Source: Flavobacteriaceae bacterium
Lineage (GTDB): Bacteria > Bacteroidota > Bacteroidia > Flavobacteriales > Flavobacteriaceae
Assembly (NCBI GenBank): GCA_028284005.1
Contig: JANQSO010000007.1
Span: 310,001-374,000, forward strand
Length of the DNA: 64,000 bases
Reading direction: 5' to 3'
Positions 1 through 8,981 of the stretch are shown here, piece by piece. The first letter of the stretch is position 1. Each line of letters opens with the position of its first letter. Under the pieces are notes generated by a model, which saw only the letters and a program-made list of their open reading frames with translations, had not been told where the DNA came from and made no database searches. The position numbers were made by a program, and so were the translations under genes.

Positions 1-428
1 TGATGTTTTATGTTCCTATCTACGCTTTTTTAGCAAAGCTGGTTTTCCTGAAGAAGAAAACTTTTAACTATACCGAGCTCCTGGTAATTTTTACGTATAT
101 CCTTTCACAGATCTCTATCACTACCAGTGTGTTAACAATTATTGCTGCATTTTTTGGTGTCTCTTTGGGGGTTTTGGTTTTTATATTCATGCTGCTTCAA
201 ATCCTATATTCGGCATATTGTTTAAAGCACTTATACGGTTTGAGTATGGAAGGTATTATTTTAAGAACCCTCCTGTTTTTATTGATATTAAGTATCTTTT
301 TTATCGTGATCACTATAGCAATTGCTATAATAGTACGCTATACGGTAGGTTTTGAAGAGTTTATAAATGTTAAAAAAGCCAATGAGGTTTCTTATATCAT
401 CTCCTCCGCCATGAATTGGACCTCATAA
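1..428 (+). CDS. C-terminal part of a multi-pass membrane protein (DUF3667-like), 5' end outside window
   Basis: The reading frame is open from the left edge, so the gene starts upstream and only about 142 residues are seen. The visible part is very hydrophobic, with about three membrane segments followed by a short charged tail. The start of the visible part (PIYAFLAKLVF, then charged residues and an NYTE motif) resembles the membrane portion of the DUF3667 family, in which a zinc ribbon normally precedes the helices; that part would lie outside the window. The stop overlaps the 3' end of the convergent ABC transporter gene by 37 bp. Family assignment is by eye and could be wrong; an integral membrane protein is secure. 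Confidence 0.5.
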   Translation, partial: MFYVPIYAFLAKLVFLKKKTFNYTELLVIFTYILSQISITTSVLTIIAAFFGVSLGVLVFIFMLLQILYSAYCLKHLYGLSMEGIILRTLLFLLILSIFFIVITIAIAIIVRYTVGFEEFINVKKANEVSYIISSAMNWTS

Positions 429-2155
429 AGGTTACGGTAATAGCCATCCTGTTTCTTAAGCAATTCTTTGTGGGTTCCTATTTCTACAATTTTACCTGCA
501 TCCATCACCAGGATTTTATCTGCTTTTTTAACCGTTGCCAGTCGGTGTGCTATGACTATAGAAGTTCTTCCTTTGGTGATCTTGTCTGTCGCAGTTTGTA
601 TCATCTCTTCAGAATAAGTGTCTACCGAAGAAGTTGCTTCATCCAATACTAAAATACTGGGCTTACTAACATACGCCCTCAAAAATGCTATTAATTGACG
701 CTGCCCGGAAGATAGCATCGCACCACGCTCTTTTACATTATATTGATATCCTCCCGGAAGTGATTCTATAAATTTATGAACACCTATTTCTTTGGCGGCC
801 ACAATTACTTCTTCTTCAGTGATATCTGTGTTCTGTAAAGTGATATTATTCAAAATAGTATCCGCAAATAAGAATACGTCCTGCAAAACGATCGCAATAT
901 GACTTCGCAATGAAGTAAGTTTATAATCTTTAATTTCTATTCCATCAATAAAAATAGCGCCGCTATTGATTTCATAAAAACGATTGAGCAAATTGATAAT
1001 GGTTGATTTTCCAGCACCCGTTGCACCAACAATGGCAACAGTTTCCCCAGGTTGGACTTTAAAAGAGATATCCCTGATTACTTCCTCATCTTCATTATAC
1101 CCAAAACGAACGTTCTTAAACTCAATAGATCCGTTCGTATGATGCAGCTCTGTAAGGCCATTGTCTGCAATATGTGATTGGGTGTCTAATATTCCAAAGA
1201 CACGATTGGCAGCAACCATACCCATTTGTAGTGTATTAAACTTATCCGCAATTTGCCGAAGCGGTCTAAAAAGCATTTGTGCCAATTCTACAAAAGCAAC
1301 AATAAGCCCTAAGGTAATTACTCCTCCTTCTGTTGCATTAAGGCCACCGTACCATACCAATAACCCTATGGCTACGGATGAAGACATTTCAGCAATTGGA
1401 AAAAATATGGAATTATACCAGACTGTTTTCACCCATGCCTTTTTATGTTTTTCATTGATCGCCTTAAATTGTTTGAATTCGGTTTCTTCGCGTGTAAAAA
1501 TCTGTACAATTTTCATTCCCGTAATACGCTCTTGTACAAACGAATTCAAATTGGCTACCTGGTTCCTAACCTCCTCAAAAGCCACCTTCATTGCACGTTG
1601 GAACAGACGTGTTGCATATAAGATAATAGGTAAAATAGCAAAGACAATCAAAGACAATCGCCAACTTTGATAGATCATGAATCCGGCAATGACGACCATT
1701 TTTAAGAGGTCGCTTATGATCATGAAAAGCCCCTGGCTAAAAATAGATGAAATGGTTTCAATATCGTTTACTGCACGGGTTGTTAATCGCCCGACCGCAC
1801 TTTTGTCAAAATATTCCATTTTAAAACTCGTCATTAGTTTGAAAAGTTTTATACGAATATCTTTGATCACACTTTGTCCTAACCAGTTCGCATAGAATAT
1901 AAAAGCAAATTGAAAGATCACCTCTAACAATAGCACCACAATCATTAAAGAGATAAAGTAAATTAGGCTTTCGCCATCTTTGGGGACCACAGATTCATCT
2001 ATGGTTCTTCTCAATAAATAGGGTCTTAATATTGCCAGGCCGGACATGGCTATTGCCGCAAAAGCTACAAAATAGAATATCCACCGATAGGCGTTCGTAA
2101 ACGCTAACAATCGTCTAAATAATTTAAAATCGAATGCCTTACCTGAATCTGCCAT
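392..2155 (-). CDS. ABC transporter, fused permease and ATPase (MsbA/lipid-exporter type)
   Basis: This is a 587-residue half-transporter with an N-terminal six-helix exporter domain (about residues 20-310) and a C-terminal nucleotide-binding domain. Walker A is GATGAGKS at 377-384, the signature LSSGQ at 481-485, Walker B ILVLDE at 501-506 and the switch His at 537, so the ATPase should be active. It would work as a homodimer or heterodimer in the inner membrane. Substrate cannot be read from sequence; lipid or drug export is usual for this subfamily. Its ATG follows the truA stop codon with no gap, so the two are very probably co-transcribed and translationally coupled. Confidence 0.9.
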   Translation of the reverse strand: MADSGKAFDFKLFRRLLAFTNAYRWIFYFVAFAAIAMSGLAILRPYLLRRTIDESVVPKDGESLIYFISLMIVVLLLEVIFQFAFIFYANWLGQSVIKDIRIKLFKLMTSFKMEYFDKSAVGRLTTRAVNDIETISSIFSQGLFMIISDLLKMVVIAGFMIYQSWRLSLIVFAILPIILYATRLFQRAMKVAFEEVRNQVANLNSFVQERITGMKIVQIFTREETEFKQFKAINEKHKKAWVKTVWYNSIFFPIAEMSSSVAIGLLVWYGGLNATEGGVITLGLIVAFVELAQMLFRPLRQIADKFNTLQMGMVAANRVFGILDTQSHIADNGLTELHHTNGSIEFKNVRFGYNEDEEVIRDISFKVQPGETVAIVGATGAGKSTIINLLNRFYEINSGAIFIDGIEIKDYKLTSLRSHIAIVLQDVFLFADTILNNITLQNTDITEEEVIVAAKEIGVHKFIESLPGGYQYNVKERGAMLSSGQRQLIAFLRAYVSKPSILVLDEATSSVDTYSEEMIQTATDKITKGRTSIVIAHRLATVKKADKILVMDAGKIVEIGTHKELLKKQDGYYRNLYEVQFMAEEMI

Positions 2156-2899
2156 TTACTGTTTTATTGTTTCAGGGTATATCACTTTAGTAAGGTACAA
2201 CCCATGGGCCGGAGCCGAAGCTCCTGCTCTACTCCTGTCTTTACTTCTAATTATGCCATGAAATTCTGCAAGTGAGATCTTTTCATAGCCAACATCTAAA
2301 AGGGTTCCTACGATAGCTCGTACCATATTTCGCAAAAAACGATCTGCTGCAATGGTAAAGGTCAATTGCGAATCTTTTTCAGTCCAAGCCGCTTTTTGGA
2401 TACTACAATGATACGTTTTTACATCGGTTTTTGAACGTGAAAAGCATTGAAAATCGTTATAGTCCAATAACGTATTTGCAGCTTCATTCATTAAAGCCAA
2501 TTTTGGTTTTTGGTAGATCAAATAGGCAAAGTTTTCCAAAAAGGGGTCTTTTCGCAATGTTATCACATATTTATACTCGCGCTCTACTGCATCAAAACGG
2601 GCATGTGCCTCTTTTTTAACTTTAAAAATATTTTTTATTGAAATATCCTTCGGAAGAAAGGAATTTAACCTGAAAACCAATTGTGAAATATCTTCAATTT
2701 CTTCAACATCAAAATGTGCGAAAAGTTGCTTTGCATGAACTCCCGTATCTGTTCTTCCTGCTCCGGTTACTTTTATTTCTTTCCGAAATAATGTAGAAAG
2801 TGCGCGCTCCAAAACTTCTTGTACACTTATAGCATCCGGCTGTATTTGCCAGCCATGATAATTTTTTCCGTTATAAGCTATTTCAATAAAATATCGCAA
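2156..2899 (-). CDS. truA: tRNA pseudouridine(38-40) synthase TruA
   Basis: TruA converts uridines 38-40 of the tRNA anticodon arm to pseudouridine. The 247-residue protein has the family N-terminus (MRYFIEIAYNG) and the catalytic motif GAGRTDTGVHA with nucleophile Asp51. Length is normal for bacterial TruA. The only in-frame start that gives this N-terminus is a TTG at 2897-2899; an in-frame stop lies a few codons further upstream. The gene is first in a two-gene unit with the ABC transporter and is divergent from the phosphodiesterase gene 77 bp away. Confidence 0.93.
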   Translation of the reverse strand: MRYFIEIAYNGKNYHGWQIQPDAISVQEVLERALSTLFRKEIKVTGAGRTDTGVHAKQLFAHFDVEEIEDISQLVFRLNSFLPKDISIKNIFKVKKEAHARFDAVEREYKYVITLRKDPFLENFAYLIYQKPKLALMNEAANTLLDYNDFQCFSRSKTDVKTYHCSIQKAAWTEKDSQLTFTIAADRFLRNMVRAIVGTLLDVGYEKISLAEFHGIIRSKDRSRAGASAPAHGLYLTKVIYPETIKQ

Positions 2900-2976
2900 G
2901 GAATCTGTACTTTTGAGACAAAGTCAAAGATACATAAACTGAGATGTACAAATGGTATATCCTTTTCATAAAATAA

Positions 2977-3468
2977 ATGAAAAAAATCTTATTACTTAGT
3001 GATACCCATAGCTACATAGACGATAAAATCTTAAGTCATGTACAAAGAGCCGATGAAGTATGGCATGCCGGGGATATTGGAGATTTACGGGTTACAGATG
3101 CTATAAAAAAGCTAAAGCCTTTACGTGCCGTATATGGAAATATCGACGATGCCAAAGCGAGAGCCGAATTTCCCCTGCACAACCGCTTTCTATGTGAAGC
3201 AGTAGATGTTTGGATAACACATATTGGTGGTTACCCCGGAAAATATAATCCCAAGATCCGGGAAGATATATATAACAATCCGCCTAAGTTATTCATTACC
3301 GGGCATTCGCATATTCTAAAAGTAATGAACGACAAAAAAACCGGATTGCTTCACATGAATCCCGGTGCTGTTGGAAAACATGGATTTCAAGCAGTACGAA
3401 CCATGCTACGTTTTGAGATAGATGGAGAGAAAATTCAAAATTTGGAAGTGATTGAATTTGCAAGATAA
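2977..3468 (+). CDS. Metallophosphoesterase, YfcE/MJ0936-type phosphodiesterase
   Basis: This is a small (163-residue) calcineurin-like phosphoesterase of the YfcE/MJ0936 family, cytoplasmic phosphodiesterases whose physiological substrate is generally unknown. The dinuclear metal site is complete: Asp9 and His11 (SDTH), Asp33 (HAGD), Asn55 (YGNID), a His in ITHIGG, and the GHSH pair near residue 110. The NPGA motif follows. The gene stands alone and ends at a strong bidirectional hairpin. Confidence 0.87.
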   Translation: MKKILLLSDTHSYIDDKILSHVQRADEVWHAGDIGDLRVTDAIKKLKPLRAVYGNIDDAKARAEFPLHNRFLCEAVDVWITHIGGYPGKYNPKIREDIYNNPPKLFITGHSHILKVMNDKKTGLLHMNPGAVGKHGFQAVRTMLRFEIDGEKIQNLEVIEFAR

Positions 3469-3500
3469 AACCCCCAAAGATGGCATTCTTTGAGGGTTTT
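3467..3500. terminator. Bidirectional intrinsic terminator
   Basis: A 14-bp stem with one mismatch (3467-3480 pairing with 3487-3500) and a 6-nt loop, flanked by A and T runs. It lies between the convergent phosphodiesterase and DUF4293 genes and can serve both. Confidence 0.8.
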
Positions 3501-3525
3501 GCACTAAAATATACTAAGATGTAGT

Positions 3526-3936
3526 TTAGCGTAGTCGGTCCACAGATTTTACGAGATCCTCGTCCCTTTTGATGGCCTTATTGGCCAACACTAAAAAAAC
3601 GATAGAAATGATGGGAAATAGCACCCCAATACCCTTCTCAGAGACCAGTGTCTCTCCGGATAAGCTTAGTGACCTGTATACGAAAACTCCCAGTAATACA
3701 AAGTTTAATATGATATTTAAACGGTTCAGTACAAATTGTAATTGCCGTTTTTTAAAGCTCAAAATAGAAACAACCACCAACGCAATTGACACAAAAATAA
3801 GCCCAAATACTAAGGGCTCACTTCTCTCAATCACAGCAACACCTGCTTCATTCCGTACTGCTGGAAACCATATGTATAACGCTCCCATTATGAGGGCAGA
3901 AACGATAAGATATACTGTTTGTATACGTTGTAACAT
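3526..3936 (-). CDS. DUF4293 family membrane protein
   Basis: A 136-residue protein with four predicted membrane helices and a short charged C-terminus. The start was set at the ATG giving MLQRIQTVYL, the hallmark N-terminus of the DUF4293 family, which is restricted to Bacteroidota and has no known function. A longer reading frame continues upstream to 4029, but the extension is not family-like. It is divergent from rho, a neighbourhood I recall as common in flavobacteria (knowledge, not seen here). Confidence 0.85.
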   Translation of the reverse strand: MLQRIQTVYLIVSALIMGALYIWFPAVRNEAGVAVIERSEPLVFGLIFVSIALVVVSILSFKKRQLQFVLNRLNIILNFVLLGVFVYRSLSLSGETLVSEKGIGVLFPIISIVFLVLANKAIKRDEDLVKSVDRLR

Positions 3937-4134
3937 GATATTTAGTTGTAACAGAATGCAAAAATAGTGTTTCTTTTTAAAAAATTTAAATGCTAAATTT
4001 AATTTATTGTTGTATACTTGCAGTATCAATTCGTAACCACTTCAACAACGGTTACTTATGTCTTCGACAAAATATTCAACTAATTACCTACACAAGAATT
4101 ACATAGTATCAATTTAAACTTATACATTTTTTAA

Positions 4135-5766
4135 ATGTTTGAAATTTCAGAATTAAAAGCAAAAAAGTTGCCTGAACTTCAGGAACTTGCTAATGCATTA
4201 GGTGTTCCCAAATACCGAAGCTTAAAAAAATTAGACTTAGTATATCAAATACTTGATTATCAAGCTGCCAATCCAAAAGCAGTAAAAGTGATTGCTACAG
4301 AAGAAACTTCTGCAAATGCCCCGGAAAACAAGCCCGAAATAAAGGAGCCCGCCCCAGAGAAGAAACCTCAGCAAAGGGATAACCGCAAACGGCAACAGCG
4401 AAACGATCATCGTAATGACAATCGCACCGATAACAGAACCCAAAAAGGTCATCAAAAAAATCAAGAACCAAAAAAACAAAATGATGACAAACGTACTAAC
4501 AATGAGCAGGTAAATGCCGGAAATGATGCAAAACCAAAGCATCAAAAAGAAAATAAACGAAAGGACGGAAATCAGCACAATAATCCAAAAGATAGCCGAA
4601 ATAACGGGAATAAGGATAACCGCAACAGATATAAAGAGCCTGACTTTGAATTTGACAGTATTATTGAGAGTGAAGGTGTTCTGGACATTATGCAGGATGG
4701 TTACGGTTTTTTGCGTTCCAGCGATTATAATTATTTGTCGTCTCCGGATGATATCTATGTGTCACAGTCTCAAATACGTTTGTTCGGACTTAAAACCGGA
4801 GATACCGTATTAGGGGAGGTTCGCCCTCCAAAAGAAGGTGAGAAATACTTCCCGTTGATAAAAGTGAACAAAATAAACGGATTAAACCCAAATGTGGTTC
4901 GTGACCGTGTTTCTTTTGAACATTTAACTCCTCTTTTCCCACAGGAAAAGTTTAATATAGCAGATAAGCAAAGTACTATTTCAACACGTATCATAGATCT
5001 GTTCGCCCCAATAGGGAAAGGACAGCGTGGGATGATCGTTTCGCAGCCTAAAACCGGTAAAACAATGTTATTAAAAGATATTGCGAATGCCATTGCTGCT
5101 AATCATCCGGAAGTATACCAAATAATCCTTTTGATCGATGAAAGACCGGAAGAGGTTACAGATATGCAACGTAATGTGAGTGGTGAAGTAGTAGCTTCTA
5201 CTTTCGACAAGGAAGCCACAGAACATGTAAGAGTTGCTAATCTTGTTATTGACAAAGCAAAACGACTGGTAGAATGTGGCCATGATGTTGTTATTCTTTT
5301 AGACTCGATCACACGTCTGGCAAGAGCGTATAACACTGTACAACCAGCCAGTGGAAAAATATTAAGTGGTGGTGTGGATGCTAATGCTTTACACAAACCC
5401 AAGCGGTTCTTTGGAGCGGCTCGAAATATTGAAAATGGAGGATCCTTAAGTATTATTGCTACAGCACTTACCGAAACAGGTTCTAAAATGGACGAAGTGA
5501 TCTTTGAAGAATTTAAAGGAACCGGTAATATGGAGCTTCAGTTAGACAGAAAAATCTCTAACCGAAGAATTTTCCCTGCTATAGACCTTACTTCATCCAG
5601 TACGCGTAGAGATGATCTACTGTTAGACGAGAACACGATTCAACGTATGTGGGTAATGCGTAAATATTTGGCAGATATGAATCCGGTAGAAGCTATGGAA
5701 TTTATCAATGAACGCTTCAAACAAACCCGAAACAACGAGGAGTTCCTTATATCCATGAATGGATAG
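4135..5766 (+). CDS. rho: Transcription termination factor Rho with long disordered insertion
   Basis: Rho is the hexameric RNA helicase that ends transcription at many operons. Of 543 residues, 1-45 form the Rho N-terminal helical domain; about 50-170 are a low-complexity stretch rich in Asn, Lys, Arg, Gln and Asp; about 175-250 are the cold-shock-like RNA-binding domain; the rest is the RecA-like ATPase. The P-loop PKTGKT is at 305-310 and the DERPEEV catalytic region follows near 335. The insertion makes the protein longer than E. coli Rho (419 residues) and is typical of Bacteroidota. The frame is intact and a terminator follows. Confidence 0.96.
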   Translation: MFEISELKAKKLPELQELANALGVPKYRSLKKLDLVYQILDYQAANPKAVKVIATEETSANAPENKPEIKEPAPEKKPQQRDNRKRQQRNDHRNDNRTDNRTQKGHQKNQEPKKQNDDKRTNNEQVNAGNDAKPKHQKENKRKDGNQHNNPKDSRNNGNKDNRNRYKEPDFEFDSIIESEGVLDIMQDGYGFLRSSDYNYLSSPDDIYVSQSQIRLFGLKTGDTVLGEVRPPKEGEKYFPLIKVNKINGLNPNVVRDRVSFEHLTPLFPQEKFNIADKQSTISTRIIDLFAPIGKGQRGMIVSQPKTGKTMLLKDIANAIAANHPEVYQIILLIDERPEEVTDMQRNVSGEVVASTFDKEATEHVRVANLVIDKAKRLVECGHDVVILLDSITRLARAYNTVQPASGKILSGGVDANALHKPKRFFGAARNIENGGSLSIIATALTETGSKMDEVIFEEFKGTGNMELQLDRKISNRRIFPAIDLTSSSTRRDDLLLDENTIQRMWVMRKYLADMNPVEAMEFINERFKQTRNNEEFLISMNG

Positions 5767-5803
5767 TATTTGCTAATAAAAATTTAGAAAGAAACTCTTG
5801 AAC

Positions 5804-5838
5804 AATAAAAAAAGCCTCGCAAATGCGAGGCTTTTTTT
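5804..5838. terminator. Bidirectional terminator between rho and the first T9SS cargo gene
   Basis: A stem of GCCTCGC (5814-5820) with GCGAGGC (5825-5831), extended by flanking A and T runs, with a loop of four bases. It is perfectly symmetrical, so it can end rho on the plus strand and the T9SS gene on the minus strand. The hairpin is nearly the same as those at 6939-6970 and 8049-8077. Confidence 0.85.
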
Positions 5839-5861
5839 ATTCTTTTTGTAAAGTAATAATC

Positions 5862-6809
5862 TTACTGCTTAACAACTTTTTGAATAAGCTTACCAGCAGA
5901 AGTATTTAAATTCAACATATAGATTCCTCTTGCAAGATTAGAAGTATTCATAGTACCATTTACCAGTCTTACTCCAGTATCTTTACCTAATACATCGTAA
6001 AGAACAGCTCCCTTGATTTCAAGAGTAGAAGGAGTTCTAATGTTTAACACCTCTGAAGCCGGGTTTGGGTAAATTGAAACTTGTGACAATGCATTTTCAC
6101 CAACTCCTAATACTGGCTCACCTTCAATAGTCATAGCTAAAGCACCAACTGTAACACCTAAAGTAGAGAAAGGAGTATATACAGTGAATCCTCCACCAAA
6201 ATTATCATTTACATCAATTAAGTGAGGCTCAGATCCATTAACATCTCCAGAAGAATCCCAGTTATATCTCTCACCTGTTGCAGTATTATCAGTAATATCA
6301 GCGATAGTCATTATAGGACCAGCAGATACCCAATATGTTCCAGCAGCTAAATCTAAATTTCCTCCGTTAAGAGCAGTAACATCAAACTGAACATCTACAG
6401 CATCAACACCATCATCAGTTACAGTTATACCAGCTCCACTTATGTTTTGTAATGCTAGTGGTGCACTCGCTGAATTAGAAGGATCTTCTCCTGGAACTCC
6501 AGCAGCATCATTAAAGATATATAAATCCCATCCTGTAATATTAGACGCTAAACCATTATTTACGGTACCACGGATTGTAATAGATGTAATAGTAGTTGCA
6601 TCTGTTAATGTAAAATCATCAGCACATAAAACAACTGCCGTTTCAGCTGTATTAGAGCATGAAACAATAGTATTAGCACCATCTTCTGTTTGGTCTAAGA
6701 TTACTGCTTGTCTAGCCTCCAAAGAAGTTTCTCCAGAAGGAGTCCCTGTAAACTGAGCAAAAGCAAATGTTGTTGCTAAAGAAAAAGCAACTAAAGTTAT
6801 TTTTTTCAT
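5862..6809 (-). CDS. Secreted T9SS cargo protein, cassette 1 of a three-gene array
   Basis: A 315-residue exported protein. Residues 1-19 are a Sec signal peptide (MKKITLVAF...FAFAQ); the start was chosen to give it, although the frame continues upstream. The middle is beta-rich, low in Lys, and rich in Thr, Asp, Gly and Asn, with two Cys near residue 45 and no recognised domain. The last 75 or so residues are a T9SS type A sorting domain (YPNPASEVLNI, then a beta-sandwich pattern, ending KVVKQ). It should cross the outer membrane by T9SS and be released or anchored at the surface. The C-terminus is almost identical to that of the next gene, while the middles are unrelated. Confidence 0.85.
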   Translation of the reverse strand: MKKITLVAFSLATTFAFAQFTGTPSGETSLEARQAVILDQTEDGANTIVSCSNTAETAVVLCADDFTLTDATTITSITIRGTVNNGLASNITGWDLYIFNDAAGVPGEDPSNSASAPLALQNISGAGITVTDDGVDAVDVQFDVTALNGGNLDLAAGTYWVSAGPIMTIADITDNTATGERYNWDSSGDVNGSEPHLIDVNDNFGGGFTVYTPFSTLGVTVGALAMTIEGEPVLGVGENALSQVSIYPNPASEVLNIRTPSTLEIKGAVLYDVLGKDTGVRLVNGTMNTSNLARGIYMLNLNTSAGKLIQKVVKQ

Positions 6810-6840
6810 AATTAACTGTAATATTAAATTAGTAATAAGC

Positions 6841-6848
6841 CAAATATA
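6841..6848 (-). promoter_or_regulatory. -7 type promoter element of T9SS cassette 1
   Basis: On the minus strand this reads TATATTTG, a perfect match to the Bacteroidota -7 consensus TAnnTTTG, 31 nt before the ATG. The same element occurs at nearly the same distance before cassettes 2 and 3. A -33 TTTG at standard spacing was not found; a TTTG lies 13 nt upstream. Confidence 0.6.
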
Positions 6849-6938
6849 TGAAACCATTTGACAAAAACTGGTCATATTACAAAATATTTACTGCTAATTT
6901 CTATATCTGTATTGAAGTCATTTGCATCCATATAAAAG

Positions 6939-6970
6939 CAAAAAGCCTTGCAAATGCGAGGCTTTTTTTT
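6939..6970 (-). terminator. Intrinsic terminator of T9SS cassette 2
   Basis: Stem AGCCTTGCA (6944-6952) with TGCGAGGCT (6955-6963), with one G-T wobble and flanking A/T runs. On the minus strand it lies just after the stop codon of cassette 2. Confidence 0.8.
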
Positions 6971-6992
6971 ATCTATTTTAAGAAGTAATATC

Positions 6993-7922
6993 TTACTGCT
7001 TAACAACTTTTTGGATAAACTTACCAGCAGAGGTATTTAAATTCAACATATAGATTCCTCTTGCTAGATTAGAAGTATTCATGGTACCATTTACCAATCT
7101 TACTCCAGTATCCTTACCTAATACATCGTAAAGAACAGCTCCCTTAATTTCAAGGGCAGAAGGTGCGCTAATATTTAACACTTCTGAAGCAGGATTAGGA
7201 TATACGGAAACTCTAGAAAGCAAGTAATCATCTACAGATAATTGTGTACAGTCGCCTCCAAATTGGAAATTACCTATTAACTCTCCACTTCCATTTTCTC
7301 CTTCTATTTCCATTTTAGTAACAACTTCATCAGAAATAAAACCAAAGAAAGTCTGGCTATTAACCGGTGTAATGACTGTAAATGTATCAATAAGAACATC
7401 GCCGGCCCCATAAATTCTAACCACTGTGCTAGGGTCATTATTTTCCCATAGATCCATAGCTACAGCATAGACATCAACAGAAAAATTAACAATTGTATAC
7501 TCTGCAAACGTAATAGCTCCGGCTAACGCATCTACATTACCAATAGCTCCCGGTGGAATAGAAACAACATTTGTAGCGTTGGAAGCTTCTATGGAAAATC
7601 CATCTTCCAATTCACCTGCTGCATAGCAACCATCTCCGGCACTACTCACAATAGGTCCACAATCTGTTATACCTCCAGGTCCTCCGGAAAAATCTTCTGA
7701 AGCTAATGTTCCTGTACAATTCGCAGCGAAAGCGATATCAAAATCTACTAAACTGGAATAGGTGTCTATAATAGGTTGTCTGTTATTGTCAACTCTTGTA
7801 ATAATGGCAGGAGTATTGGATTGATTTGCTTGAATACCTACATCATTAGCTAGGTCTCCGTACGACTGTTGCCCAAATGCAGTACAAGCTATAAGGCAAA
7901 GCAATAAAGTAATTTTTTTCAT
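6993..7922 (-). CDS. Secreted T9SS cargo protein, cassette 2 of the array
   Basis: A 309-residue exported protein with an N-terminal signal peptide (MKKITLLLCLIACTAFGQ) and a C-terminal T9SS type A sorting domain of about 75 residues nearly identical to that of cassette 1 (same VLYDVLGKDTGVRLVNG run and KVVKQ end). The middle has five Cys and a Gly/Asp/Asn-rich beta-type composition; it does not resemble cassette 1 or 3. An ATG further upstream is in frame, but the signal peptide fixes the start at 7922. It has its own promoter-like element and terminator, so it is probably monocistronic. Function unknown; binding or adhesion is only a guess. Confidence 0.85.
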   Translation of the reverse strand: MKKITLLLCLIACTAFGQQSYGDLANDVGIQANQSNTPAIITRVDNNRQPIIDTYSSLVDFDIAFAANCTGTLASEDFSGGPGGITDCGPIVSSAGDGCYAAGELEDGFSIEASNATNVVSIPPGAIGNVDALAGAITFAEYTIVNFSVDVYAVAMDLWENNDPSTVVRIYGAGDVLIDTFTVITPVNSQTFFGFISDEVVTKMEIEGENGSGELIGNFQFGGDCTQLSVDDYLLSRVSVYPNPASEVLNISAPSALEIKGAVLYDVLGKDTGVRLVNGTMNTSNLARGIYMLNLNTSAGKFIQKVVKQ

Positions 7923-7952
7923 AATTAGTTGTTTTGTTGTTTTAGTATAAAT

Positions 7953-7960
7953 CAAATATA
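7953..7960 (-). promoter_or_regulatory. -7 type promoter element of T9SS cassette 2
   Basis: TATATTTG on the minus strand, 30 nt before the ATG. It is embedded in a region (about 7950-7980) that is clearly similar to the one before cassette 1, including a TTTGTCAAAT stretch just upstream. Confidence 0.6.
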
Positions 7961-8048
7961 TAAAACGATTTGACAAAACTGGTGGATAATCAAAACATTT
8001 ACTGTCATTTTCTATTCTGAATTAAAATCGCTTGCATCCATATAAAAG

Positions 8049-8077
8049 CAAAAAGCCTTGCAAATGCAAGGCTTTTC
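8049..8077 (-). terminator. Intrinsic terminator of T9SS cassette 3
   Basis: Stem AGCCTTGCA (8054-8062) with TGCAAGGCT (8065-8073), two-base loop, flanking A run and T run. It follows the stop codon of cassette 3 on the minus strand and is the third copy of the same hairpin. Confidence 0.75.
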
Positions 8078-8097
8078 CTTAAGTTTTGAAGCAATAT

Positions 8098-8949
8098 TTA
8101 CTGCTTAACAATTTTATGCGTTAGTGTACCTACAGAAGTTTTTACATTCAATATGTATACTCCTCTGGCAAGATTAGAGGTGTTAACAACACCATTTACC
8201 AATTTCAAACCGGTGTCCTTACCTGTAACATCAAATACAGAAGAACTGACTAACTCTACATTAGATGGTAATCTAACATTTAAAACATCACTTGTAGGGT
8301 TAGGGTAAATAGATGTAGCCTCAGCTAAATTGTCACTTGTACCTAATACTACATTATCACCTATAAGGTTTAAGATAATATCGTTATCAAAACCGGCTCC
8401 AACATCCGCCATAAGAGTTGGTACATCGATACTACAGTCAGAAGCAGATAAATAAGATGGGGCTGTTTCACCCAAAGTATTTTGCCCAATTCTAAAAGCT
8501 ACAGTATCGTCATCCAATCCAATTAGCTCAACAACTACTTCATCTCCCGGAGCAACAACAGCAGGAGTATCAAGATCTGCAACAATTAAAGTTCCTACAT
8601 CTGCGGCAGTAACTACAGTAGTTGAGTTATTTCCTATTAAAGTAAGATTCCCTAATGGAAAAGGAGCGTCTGTTGTATAAACATTTATGATCAAACTCGC
8701 ACTTGGAGCAAGGTCAACCTGTCCAACACCAAATTCAACGCTTCTAATTTCAAAATCCATTGTTACTTCAGGGAAATCCGGAAGGTAGTAAGATCTCCAC
8801 CAGTTATTTTGAGCTGTAGGACCACCTTGAACTCCACAAGCAACACCTGCTTCAATAGTCGCTACATCTGTTGAATGCGACAAGGTTATCTGTGCACTCA
8901 TAAAAGTTGTTGCCAGTAAAGCAACAAATAGTAGTGTAATTTTTTTCAT
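8098..8949 (-). CDS. Secreted T9SS cargo protein, cassette 3 of the array
   Basis: A 283-residue protein starting with a Sec signal peptide (MKKITLLFVALLATTFMSAQ) and ending in a T9SS type A sorting domain (YPNPTSDVLNV ... HKIVKQ). This domain is related to but more diverged than those of cassettes 1 and 2. The central region has a WW pair near residue 50, two Cys, and alternating beta-strand patterns; no known domain was recognised. It is the upstream member of the minus-strand array and carries its own promoter-like element. Confidence 0.83.
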   Translation of the reverse strand: MKKITLLFVALLATTFMSAQITLSHSTDVATIEAGVACGVQGGPTAQNNWWRSYYLPDFPEVTMDFEIRSVEFGVGQVDLAPSASLIINVYTTDAPFPLGNLTLIGNNSTTVVTAADVGTLIVADLDTPAVVAPGDEVVVELIGLDDDTVAFRIGQNTLGETAPSYLSASDCSIDVPTLMADVGAGFDNDIILNLIGDNVVLGTSDNLAEATSIYPNPTSDVLNVRLPSNVELVSSSVFDVTGKDTGLKLVNGVVNTSNLARGVYILNVKTSVGTLTHKIVKQ

Positions 8950-8981
8950 AATTTATGATTTTAAAGTTTAATATTGAGTAA

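Noticed and set aside
1161-1670. A 170-codon plus-strand frame inside the ABC transporter gene
   Set aside because: It is the antisense of a gene with complete Walker motifs; composition and lack of motifs show it is a shadow.
4280-4650. Frameshift or misassembly in rho, because the middle translates to low-complexity sequence
   Set aside because: The frame is continuous with domains on both sides in the same frame, and such insertions are known in Bacteroidota Rho.
5804-8077. Three near-identical short hairpins at about 1.1-kb spacing, resembling a dispersed repeat family or a CRISPR-like pattern
   Set aside because: Each lies right after a stop codon and has an A/T flank; they are terminators carried along by the gene duplication, not an array.
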